From Lindgomyces ingoldianus (lineage: Eukaryota; Ascomycota; Dothideomycetes; Pleosporales; Lindgomycetaceae): DNA of 15,402 nt. Of the stretch, positions 6,720 through 15,402 are shown one piece after another. The notes beneath the pieces are model-generated. The model worked only from the letters and a program-made list of their open reading frames with translations, searched no databases and was not told where the DNA came from. Positions within the stretch are counted from its first letter, which is position 1, and each line of letters starts with the position of its first letter. The DNA lies in assembly GCF_010093535.1 (NCBI RefSeq), contig NW_022985202.1, positions 333,038 through 348,439 on the forward strand, written 5' to 3'. The position numbers were made by a program, and so were the translations under genes.

Positions 6720-7131
6720 AGTTTAAATACTATAAAAGAGGAAGCTCTTCTTATACCTTTCTATTTAAAAGTTTATGTATAAGAAGAATCCTTTTCCTTA
6801 CTACTTTAACTATAAATTAGTAAAAGTAAAAATAGAGTTTAATTTATATGCAAGTAGCTATAAATCTCTGTTTAGTTACTTAAGTAAAAGTAAGAAACCT
6901 GTCTGTACAATACTGTTTAAAGGTATTATATAAATAGTAGTGCTTATTTAACACTAGAAGGTCTGTTTTATCTTTTTACACAAGGCTGTTTAGAGGCAGC
7001 GTACAACAAGAAGTAAGACAGCGCGCAACAACGCATAATTAACTACTATAAAGCAACAAGCAACGCTAGCTCTATCTATAACTAGCTAACATAATGTATT
7101 AACGTATAACTAATATGTACTTTTTATAGGC
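6720..7131 (+). other. Element A leader between LTR and recognisable gag
   Basis: This stretch of about 410 bp is AT-rich with few surviving YCR/YGR sites. No start codon lies in frame with gag. An ATA followed by A at 7048 is in frame, and ATGA would become ATAA under the observed mutation rule, so it could be the lost start codon. A short intron ending TTTTTATAG at 7129 is an alternative. Neither can be settled here. Confidence 0.4.
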
Positions 7132-10100
7132 ATCTTAGCAAAGACCTTAGCAGAGTAGACAAATATTAAAGATTAAGTAAATAAAATTAAACTATTAAAT
7201 AACACACTTAAAAAGAAGCTTAATTTATACGCAGCTAACTTAATTATAGAACTCTACATGTTAAGCATAATAAATGTACATACACTTAAAAACTTTTAGA
7301 ATAACTTTATAAAGTAGAAGCTTATACACTTTAGAGATCTTAGCTAACTATTTCTATAAAAACTAATTACTACCTTACAGAATAAGAGCATTAGCTTTAA
7401 AAAGGACATAATAGAGGCTACTACACTATACAGACTTATAAAAAAAGAACACATGTTTACTATTTTACTAGAGTATTATATAAAACTATTACTACTATTA
7501 CTAGTCTTAACACAACAGAGGATGTTTCTATATAAATTACTTGCAGACCTAATACTTTCTCTATAATTAGTATAACTACCTTGTAATAGCTTACTGTACA
7601 AGAGCATAACTAGGTAGCTACATATTCCTGTAGCCACAGCTCTGCATAAGATTCCCTAAAGCTTATACCTACTGCATATAATTTAATTACTGTATAATTT
7701 ATACTAACTTTTACCTACACAAGATATTACAGTAGAGAACCTTACGCCTAAGAAAGTTATATAATTCTAGAAGGCATAGAGAAAGAAGAATAACTACATA
7801 AGGCAACTATATAATATTCTAGCTAATAAGGCTATAGTATTTATTAAGCTCTACTAACGCCTTACTATCTCTAAAGCATTATACATAAGCATCTTTTTTA
7901 ATATTCTTAAAAGGCGCGCACACATGTTCTACCTTTATAATATTAGTCTAGAATAATTATAGAAGTTACTATATAAGCAGCTTAGTAATTACTTTAATAC
8001 TAATATAAACTATAACTAGTATTAAACAGATTAGATAATAATAAGCTTTATATAAAGTAAGTAAAAAAACTTTATAAAAACTTTATATAAAGCTTTTAAA
8101 GCTATAATTAATAAACTTACTCTTATATAAAAAGCTCTTAGTCTATAATTTTAAAGCAAGATACTGCTTTACACTACTATTATATAAGCATGCTAAGGGC
8201 AACTTAAACTTAAATAAGCAATGTTCTTAATTAAGCCTATATATAAGGCACTATACAGTAACCTCTGTTTAGCACTTTAGGTTATAATTAATTAACAAAA
8301 CAATGCATTTATAAACAAATCTTAGAACATGTACTACACTAATAGGTAATATAGCTTACTACATATATATAGCTATTAACAACATAGAAAAAGCTTAAGG
8401 GGATATAAAAGATTATTTAGACTATAGTCTTTTACATAATTAAAGTAATGCTTTATCTGTTATAAGAAAGAATATTAGTTAATAAATTATCTTTACATAA
8501 ATTAATTCTATGCAAAACGCTAATATATCTCTTTATATAAAGGATTTTATAATAAGACACTAACGTGTAAAAAAGTAAATATGTACATTTAAAAGTTTAA
8601 AGGCAAACTAAAGTAGAAAAAAAAAGAGTTGCATAATAACAACAACCTAGATAAAAAGAAAAGTAAGGAGATTATTAACTACTTTACTAATGCTGCATTT
8701 CTTTATTGCGCAACTGCAGAGGACATCTACAGCCTAGAACCTAAAGAATACGCAGAACAGTTTATCCTTAAAGATTAATACTGTACAGTATACTAAGGTA
8801 AACTATAGGATACTAGCGCAGTAAGGATCTCTACTATAAGGAAGTTATAACTTAAAGCACACCTGTAAGAATTCTCTTATACAAAAGTAGACTAGACACT
8901 AAGAAAGAAAAGTATTAGCTTTAGAAAACAAGGATTAATAGAATTAATTAGTACTATATAAATTACTAACCTAGTTAGTAACGTAATGTATTACATCCTA
9001 GACACCCTAACACTGTTCCTACTGTCTCTAGCAGACGTAGACTAAATAGGTGCGTACTTTAACAACATGTAGAATGTAATTATACAAAGCAATAGAAATA
9101 CTGTCCTAGTTATACAAAAATAAGGTTATCTATTTTTTAACATATAAAAAGAGGAATTAATGTTTTTTTTTACTAAACATAAACTTTAATAACTACATAA
9201 AAGATTTAGCTATCCTTGTATAAAACAACTTTACATAATGCTTAAGAACACTAGACATAACATTAATCCCTCTATACTTAAGAAGATTAAGAAGTTCTGC
9301 TACATGTGTTAGCTACACAACCTAGCACTATAAAGATTTAAGTTTATAATTAAGGACAACTTACACTTTAACTATAAAATAGTAATTAATGTTGTATAAA
9401 TTAGTAACTAAGACATACTACATGTAATTAACATAGATACATTATTCTAAGCAGCAACCTTCTTAAAATTAATGTCTACATAAGATACCTAGGACGCGCT
9501 CTGTAAGTGTTAGATTAACACGTACTAAGGCCTACCTAATTACATTATACATAACCTTAGTATAAACTTTGCATCTAAAGACTTCTAGAATCGCGCGAAG
9601 ATTATAGGAGCAACGTGCTAACAGATGCTAGTAGAGGCCTATTAGGCTCTAGGGAAGATTAAGCGCGCGCACGCACCACTGCAACGTGCGTATAATATCC
9701 TCTGTGCAGAATTAGATGATTGTACAAACAATAAGTTAGTGTTATAGATGGCTGTTAAAGCCCTAAATAATACAGTAGAACTAAACAGTCTTATACCTAC
9801 ATTGCTTATGTTTAGAATGTACCTAAGAATTAACATAGATTCTGCACTATCTCCTAATATTATCACGCAAGCTAATGCTGTATAAAAGGTAATAAAGATG
9901 CTTTAAAGTAAGAGGGCAAAAGTTAATATTAATTATATAATTAATACCTAAAACAGCTTAACTTTATATAAAGTACTAAATCTCCTACTTAGTTCTAAAG
10001 TAAAGACGTAGTAAAAGAAGAAGAGATAAATAGGACTACATATAGTAAAGGGAATTAAGGCCCTAGACGTTATTATTAAGATAGAGAACAGTCTAGTAAG

Positions 10101-12072
10101 ACTCTGCTGCACGCAAGTTATGCTATATTATTATACAAAGGACAAGGATAAACCTGCACAAGAATTGCTAGATCTAGACAAACTAGCCCTAGTACAAAGG
10201 GATCCTCCACAGACATAAAAGAGAAGTCGCCTACATAAGCAACTAACCCTAGTTAATAGACTGCACAAAACAGCCCCTTAAGTAGCATTAGATTTGTTGT
10301 ACAAACTAGAACTAGAACTACAGCTAGCTAAGAAAGGCTAAAGGAGACTGCGTAAGAATCTACAGGCTACAACATTTCTAACCTAAAAGGAAAAGGAAGA
10401 CTACGCGCTAGCAATTAAGCTCTGTGCAGACAGTGTAATTACAACACCTAGGAGACTATTTAAAGAATTAGACTGTACAGAAATAGAGAGTCTAATTATA
10501 AGTAGCACATTTAAAGTACTTTTATATAATTTATTAATTTATAAGAGACAGATCTTTAACCTTTAACTTATACATAAAGTTAAAGGGAAATTAATAAAAC
10601 TATATAAAAAGTTACAACTTGTGTTTGTAGGACATTTAAATAAGGAGAAGAAGAAGATCCTTACATAGTCTTCTATAATTTAAAAAATAAGTTAGAGGTT
10701 AATCCTAGCTATTAGCTTATTACTAATAGCTTTATACAACATGCACTATAAACTACATAATATTACTTAGGTATATGTATAATTAATAGACAAGCTTGTT
10801 TGCACTCTCTTTACATAACTACTAAAAGAACTCTGTAAAAGCTTCTCTCCACACATAATATTTAGAGTTGTATAACTACTATACAGCGCAGTAGAGTTAG
10901 GCTTGTATTAGTTTAAGACATACTACAACTATTATAAAGATAGACTTTTTATAAAAACTTTATTATATAATCTGTGCTTATTAATCACACATAAAGGCCT
11001 AATAGTGTTTAGTATTATAGGACTGTAGATAGATAATACCCTTAGTATTATTACAGCTAATTTTGCATAAAAAGAGAAAAAAAAATTACTTAAGGCTAAC
11101 TTTTAAGTAAAGCCTAAGACTATACTATCACACAATTAGGCTATTAAATTTAATAAAGGAAAAATTTACCTTATACAAAATAATATTATTTTTATATAAA
11201 AGGGTTAAGCTAGGAATCTACACACAATAGAGTCTAAAGTAGAGGATGCTGCGCAGAAGTACGTTAAACAGCGCGCGCAAGGTGCCTATATTGCATTAAT
11301 ATGTTAACCTAAGGCAGCATTTAACCTGTCTACTGCCGCTTAAGTTGTGTTACTGTTGTATAATAATATTAAGGCATTAAATGTACAAATCTAATAGCAA
11401 ATTAACAACTAGAATAGAGGATTATTATATATACTACTTAATCTCTCCTATATAAAGTTGTTTATCTTTACTAATAAATTATTTATAAATAATAAGAACC
11501 TAAGTTTATAGCTTAGCTTTTTTATTATTTTTAAGACTAAGTAGTAAACTAGGAACTTATACAACTTTAAAATTATAGGCAATATTATACACTAAAACTC
11601 CTCTAAGTGTAAACGCGTTACCTGCTCTGTCCTAGCTAGTAAGCTGTACAGAATAGTAGGAGGATTTAACTGCGTAATTGCACTAAGTACAACTATTAAC
11701 TAGATTACACGTATGCTTAGAATACCTCCTGTACCTATTGTACTATGCATAAATTTAAGATTTCTGTATAAATGTCTTATAAAGCTTAGGACAATAAATA
11801 AAAAAAGACTTATAATTAATATTATATTAATTTAAGAATTATATAAGAAAAGGGAGATTATAGAGATTAGGTAGATTAATAAAAGAGACAACTCTACAGA
11901 TGCCTATATAAAAAAGGCGCTAAACTCTGCTTTTAAAGAACTAATTTTGTACAACTAACTAACTATTAGAGTTAAAGCGTTAGTTAACAGACTTAAGCCT
12001 GTATAAGATAGGCAAAAAGGGCCCTATAGTAACCTGTCTACTATATGTGTAAACAAGGCAAGTCCTGTATAA
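7132..12072 (+). pseudogene. Element A gag-pol polyprotein, RIP-inactivated
   Basis: One frame (about 1647 codons) is collinear throughout but broken by dozens of TAG/TAA. Gag starts near ILAKTLAE. A C-x2-C zinc-knuckle start (CFICYKKE) is at 8449. The protease active site reads DTSA at 8809, from DTGA. Integrase has a C-x2-C (9298-9309), and its DDE triad reads N (9388), N (9553) and K (9661), the last two 35 residues apart. RT shows ITTPRRLFKELD and a T-D-D block changed to IDN (11029-11037). RNase H has FTN (11467-11475) for F-x-D, then KCKRVTCSVLASK. The polyprotein would supply capsid, protease, integrase and RT/RNase H. The 5' limit is where gag becomes recognisable. The stop may be 12004-12006 or 12070-12072, since the former could be a mutated codon. 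Confidence 0.9.
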
Positions 12073-12094
12073 AGGAAAAAGAAAAAGTTGCTAA
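12071..12094 (+). promoter_or_regulatory. Polypurine tract of element A
   Basis: AAAGGAAAAAGAAAAAG, then TTGCTAA, directly precedes TGTC of the 3' LTR. It is the site of plus-strand priming in LTR elements. The last bases match those of E1 and B. Confidence 0.8.
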
Positions 12095-12348
12095 TGTCTA
12101 AATAGTAATATTTAGGCGCCTAGTTAATAGTCACGTGGCTTAGATGCGCCTAGATCCCTGTGCACAGAGATCTGTGCGCAGAGTTTAGGACTATATTAAC
12201 CCCCTTTCCTTTGTATAATAGAAAACAACAAGAAGCAATTAACACTAGTTACCTAACACCCCCGTGCAATGTTTACACCGTGCAAACCTCTCCGTCTTGT
12301 ACGCATTTGCTGACACCAAGTGCTAGCTAGCAGAGAGTCCATTCAACA
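12095..12348 (+). repeat. Element A 3' LTR
   Basis: It begins TGTCTAAATAG and ends CCATTCAACA. The inner part (positions 1-152) is the mutated version, and the outer part (from 169) is unmutated (CCCCCG, ACACCG, TCTCCG, CTGACACCAAG, GTCCATTCAACA). CACGTG is at 12132-12137. Confidence 0.95.
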
Positions 12349-12353
12349 ATAAG
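12349..12353. repeat. Target-site duplication of element A, right copy (ATAAG)
   Basis: This is an exact repeat of 6452-6456, directly after the terminal CA of the 3' LTR. Confidence 0.93.
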
Positions 12354-13813
12354 TAAGTTATCTTTTTTTTTTCTTTATAGTATAGTTTAACCTGTGTATA
12401 TTAAAGCTTTAGTAGGCTATTTTTTCTTTTAATTGTAACAATCCTTATAAATTGTTCTATCTCAAGTCGCCTAGAACCTCTAGAAGGCCCTTGTATCAGC
12501 CCTAACCTTAACCTAGCCCTAACCCCTGCTGTTACCCCTATTCCCTTATGTATTTAGTCGCACCTTGCCCCTGTAGCTAGCTTAGTAGTTTTCTAATATC
12601 CTTTTGTACAAGGCCTATAGGTGTTATTAGTATTTCTAGGTCTCTAAGTCCCTACGCACTCCTATATGCCTCTAAGTGGATTTATACCGCATTTAGACCT
12701 ATTGTCTTGCCTGCGCTGTTACATTAATAATAACATCTCTCTCTTTAATGCTTTTAATTTTGTATAGGCTAGTCTAGCCTTTCTTCTCTTTCTATGCTAT
12801 AATCTTTAAGCTAAAGAGAAAGTTAAGAACTTTATGCGTTATAAAGCTATTATAAGTATTAATTACATAATTAATGTTTACTTTTATATAGTCTTTTTAA
12901 AGTATTTTTATTACCTTTTATATAGTGCTTACTTATATAATAATGTCTAGTAATAGTAGAGAGTCTAGGTTAATTCTTAGGTATGCTCTAAAAACTAGCA
13001 GTGTAGGTACTAGACTATGCAGGCTAGCTATGTTATTTAGAGCCTTAACTGCTATTTACAGGATAGCCTTATTATCTGTACAGTTACCTAGCTTAGTCTT
13101 TAAGATGTTAAACACTTATTAGAGAGGTATATGCACGCGCTTAACCTTTCTAACTATCTAATGTGCTTTTACAGGCATCTACCTATATGTAGCTTTTATA
13201 ATCTTTGCATAAGCTTAAAAATCCTCTAAAGTAAAGTTTATACTAAAGTTATGCATAATGTAGTTTAGAGGTCCTTAATAAGTGTTAATCTAGCATTTGC
13301 ATAGTGCATCCTAAGTATCTTATGCAGACATAGATTTTAGAAATGTAGCAGCCTAAAATAAAATATTTACATTAATAATATATAAAACATCTCTATTATT
13401 AATTTATACAACATTAATAATAACTTTATAGTTAAAGTAGGTGTTATTCTTAATTATAAACTTAAATTTTTATAGGGCCTAGTTATATAATTAGCAAAAG
13501 TAGTAAAACTTCTTAATCTCTTCTAGCACTACAGCATTAATGTTATAGCTAGCGCTAGTTAGCATCTTTTAGAGTCTCTTTATGCAGGGGTGTCTAAATT
13601 AGCAGTAAAGGCAGTAGAGTTCTAATTTAGTAAAGAAAGACATAAATTCTTTTTTACTAATATTAAAAAAATGTGTTCTTATTTTTATATAAGAAAGACA
13701 GTAGTTTTATTTTTATATATAATAACATTTAAAATATTATTAAAGTATACCCTAAATTAGTTAGCATTTGCTAGTAATAGTAAAAATAGTGTTAAAGTCT
13801 CTAAGATATAGTA
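12354..13813 (-). pseudogene. Element B pol, protease-integrase linker and integrase segment (RIP-inactivated)
   Basis: Read from 13811 leftwards, the minus strand gives TLTLFLLLLANAN (TLTLFLLSLADVD in A), VYFNNILNVII (AYFNNM*NVII), an RHP motif from the integrase zinc finger GHP, then IKKFYYFC, VIINVV, INTY*GPLNYIMHNFSINF, AVKALNN and LVPTLL. All have counterparts in A's integrase (9240-9880). The finger Cys is Tyr (YYFC for CYMC), and the first catalytic Asp is Asn (13413-13415). Downstream the piece passes into a variable linker (about 12740-12354) before A's insertion point. Within it 12456-12560 keeps several TCA/TCG triplets and has a telomere-like CCCTAA-rich patch (12500-12526). A 65-codon plus-strand frame at 12925-13122 is an antisense shadow of this integrase. 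Confidence 0.87.
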
Positions 13814-13873
13814 ACGTACTTCATAGGCGAGTCGCTCACACACCTGAGTCGCTTACTTTTGCTAAGACCCCAC
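13814..13873 (+). repeat. Fot1-2 terminal inverted repeat (visible end)
   Basis: It has the same length and plan as the Fot1-1 repeat: outer ACGTAC, inner ACTTTTGCTAAG and CCCCAC. The centre differs: here GAGTCGCTCAC and GAGTCGCTTAC, spaced like Fot1-1's two TGGCCGGCCAC words. TCA, TCG, CGA and TGA triplets survive here, and none further in. Confidence 0.8.
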
Positions 13874-13942
13874 CCTAACAAACTCTATTATAGCCTATAA
13901 CAACCTGCTCTAGCACTATATAGTACAGTACAGCCTAGAATA

Positions 13943-15402
13943 TTATTTAGATACTACTTCTACTTCTTGCTTACACATTTGCGTGTTATGCCTAGTCTAA
14001 TTGCACTATCTATAGCGCCTTTAGGATAGCTTACCTACTTTAGCTTACACCTACTTCTTTACTTTTTTTTTATTACTGCGCACCTTAAACTTCTTTAGAG
14101 CTATTAAGTATAAGCTTTTTTAAATTATTAAAGTTTTTTTTACTTTAATTTACTTTTTTTTATATAATTTATATTATGTAGTAGCTTTATTAGCTACTTA
14201 AAGCTTAGTAATTTTTTATTACACTAATACTAGCTTATATATAATTATTACTACTTTTTTTAAAACTTTTTTAAACACTTTAGCTATAAAAGTTAGTAAA
14301 CTATTTATATACTTTTAAATTTTTATTTTTATAAGTATTAATTATAACTTAAGTTTTAAAGTATTACTTAAAGTTTATAACTACTAAAGCTTATTATATA
14401 TAAGTAGTAGTAGTAATAAAGTGTATAACTTTACATTAAAGCTTATTATAACTTATTATAAGTTAAAAAAAACTAATTTAGCGCTTTAAAACTTTTTTTA
14501 AATATTACTAAAAGTAATTATAGTATTATAAGCTACTTTAAAGCATAGTAAAAACTTTATTTTTATAATATAAGTAATCTAGTTACATATAAAGTTTTTA
14601 GCTTAGCACTTATACACTTTTTTAAAAAAAGTAAAACAACCTAAATTAAGTAGCTATAAAAAGTGTAATAAGTAAAAAAGTATATAAATAGTAATAATTT
14701 TATTATTTTTATAGTATTACTAAAAATAAAGTAAGTTATAGCTTTTATAGCTATTAATAACTAGTAAATAGTAGCTACTAATAGTACACTTTTTTATATA
14801 CATATTAAAGTGCTTTAACTAGTCTAGACTAAGCTAATTAGTAGTTTAGCTATGCTTAGAAATTATAATAACTTAATTTTAAAGTAGATTTTTCTTTTTA
14901 TACTAGTTTAAAAAGTAGTTACTACTTTAAAAAATAATAAAAAGTAAAATAGCTTACTTTTTAGCATTAATGCTTTAAATAGCTATTATTTACTCTTAGT
15001 TACCTAGCTAGACTACTTTTAGCTGTTTTTATCTCTCTAAACTTATAATAACTACTCTAGTAAATATTTAGCTTATTATAAACTTTATTTTATTAAAGTT
15101 ATATATATTATTATTTTAAATACTATACTTAGCTTTAATATTTTTTATAAAGTTAAACTAGCTTTAAATTACTATAAAATTTTTATAAAAAGCTTTTTTA
15201 TAGTTATACTTATACCTAAACTTTACTTTAAGCTTTAAGTAATACTTAATAAACATATTAAGCTAGTTTATGCTAACATAGCTTATATTATACTTAGTGT
15301 GTAAAAAATTAGCTATATTAGCTATAGCTGCTAGCTAGAGGGGAAATCCTTACACATTTAGCTTAAGTATGTGCTAAATAATTACTTACTTTTTATTATT
15401 AT
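13943..15402 (-). pseudogene. Fot1-like transposase of Fot1-2, heavily mutated, N-terminus outside window
   Basis: The minus-strand frame ends at TAA (13943-13945) after a C-terminal zinc knuckle homologous to Fot1-1's; its first Cys block is partly preserved and the rest reads as former TGHN and CK residues. Upstream on the minus strand are a catalytic block LLNLGCF for the third Asp (near 14650), LVINSYKSYN for the second (near 14750) and NFNKIKFII for the first (near 15080). As in Fot1-1, all three Asp are Asn. The visible start is close to the CENP-B-like DNA-binding part (blocks resembling RxFPP and ANIANSL of Fot1-1 near 15300-15350). Stops are abundant. Codon content is almost entirely A and T, so only position-by-position comparison with Fot1-1 makes it readable. 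Confidence 0.85.

Larger units (their letters stand above)
6457..12348 (+). mobile_element. Element A: complete Ty1/copia LTR retrotransposon
   Basis: This 5892-bp element has 254-bp LTRs of equal length, TG...CA ends, a 5-bp duplication ATAAG, a primer tract before the 3' LTR and one gag-pol frame in the order gag, protease, integrase, RT, RNase H. Integrase ahead of RT defines the copia (Pseudoviridae-type) order. All pol domains are recognisable, and the frame is collinear from 7132 to 12072, yet it is dead from transition mutations. It split element B's pol between integrase and RT. Structure is intact end to end, so it could be a good family reference once the mutations are accounted for. 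Confidence 0.95.
428..15402 (-). mobile_element. Element B: Ty1/copia retrotransposon, minus strand, interrupted by four later insertions (5' end outside window)
   Basis: Element B is the base layer of the nest. It is recognised from a 3' LTR (428-707), an adjacent polypurine tract (708-728) and four pol fragments. Read on the minus strand these are in order and collinear with element A: 13813-12354 (protease-integrase linker and integrase), 6456-5265 (RT), 3399-3291 (RT/RNase H linker) and 1559 to about 1105 (RNase H). Each break is occupied by another element with its own target-site duplication, so the breaks are insertions and not deletions. Gag, protease and the 5' LTR should lie beyond 15402, on the far side of Fot1-2. 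B is a diverged relative of A: the LTRs differ (280 versus 254 bp) but share their terminal bases. Confidence 0.85.
13814..15402 (-). mobile_element. Fot1-2: second Fot1-like transposon (right end outside window)
   Basis: A 60-bp terminal repeat begins ACGTACTTCA at 13814, preceded by TA (13812-13813). A minus-strand transposase homologous to Fot1-1's follows. The distance from its stop codon to the element end (129 bp) is nearly the same as in Fot1-1 (128 bp). About 265 bp, including the N-terminal helix-turn-helix and the other terminal repeat, should lie beyond the window. It was inserted in element B between protease and integrase. The body is far more AT-rich than Fot1-1 and has no YCR or YGR triplet from 13877 to 15402. 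Confidence 0.87.

Noticed and set aside
7090..7131. Spliced intron before gag (GTATTAACG...TTTTTATAG)
   Set aside because: The splice-like ends and AT-rich interior are expected by chance in this composition, and branch-point evidence is weak. Kept only as an alternative in the leader note.
9642..9866. 74-codon minus-strand frame within element A
   Set aside because: It is the antisense of the integrase. The YGR/YCR mutation makes stops on the coding strand and leaves the antisense open. Its likeness to the plus-strand frame at 12925-13122 only reflects the shared integrase.
12500..12526. Interstitial telomere
   Set aside because: There are only two exact CCCTAA words in a degenerate run inside a pol linker; too short to call a telomere relic.
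12925..13122. 65-codon plus-strand frame
   Set aside because: This is an antisense shadow of element B's integrase, which reads on the minus strand through the same bases.
428..15402. AT-rich centromere or replication origin
   Set aside because: The AT bias is fully accounted for by C-to-T mutation of identifiable transposons; no independent origin motif stands out.

Overview
The window looks like a gene-poor, AT-rich transposon island from a filamentous ascomycete (Pezizomycotina). Three things point there: a Ty1/copia family with the fungal gag-pol layout, Fot1-type pogo transposons with TA target duplications, and saturating C-to-T / G-to-A mutation of the repeats, as produced by repeat-induced point mutation (RIP). 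The species cannot be told from the sequence. No intact protein-coding gene, tRNA or rRNA was found. The only unmutated coding sequence is the last 27 codons of an ankyrin-repeat gene at the extreme left (1-84), followed by about 340 bp of ordinary flank (85-427). From 428 to the right edge everything is mobile DNA. 

Layout: the base layer is a copia retrotransposon on the minus strand, called element B here. Its 3' LTR is 428-707. Its pol is broken into four collinear pieces, read right to left: 13813-12354 (integrase), 6456-5265 (reverse transcriptase), 3399-3291 (linker) and 1559-about 1105 (RNase H). Four younger elements sit in the gaps. E1 (1560-3290) is a small non-autonomous LTR element with 227-bp LTRs and TSD TTTAC. 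Fot1-1 (3400-5264) is a pogo/Fot1 transposon with 60-bp TIRs and TSD TA. Element A (6457-12348) is a complete copia with 254-bp LTRs and TSD ATAAG. Fot1-2 (13814 to beyond the right edge) is a second, diverged Fot1-like element on the minus strand. B's gag and 5' LTR, and the 5' end of Fot1-2, lie outside the window. 

Every transposon gene is dead. The frames stay collinear without indels where checked, but are full of TAG/TAA made from Trp and Gln codons, and the catalytic aspartates have become Asn. The mutation follows a sharp three-base rule: C is lost in YCR (TCA, CCA, TCG, CCG) and G in YGR, while ACA, GCA, TGT and TGC survive. It reaches saturation (no YCR/YGR site in 13877-15402). It spares the outermost 60-170 bp of each element, the host flank, and an internal minisatellite island of E1. 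The paired LTRs of A and E1 record this directly: within each pair the half facing outwards is the unmutated one. 

A, B and E1 share LTR termini and the sequence just before the 3' LTR; A and E1 also share the sequence just after the 5' LTR. E1 was therefore probably moved by the machinery of this copia family.
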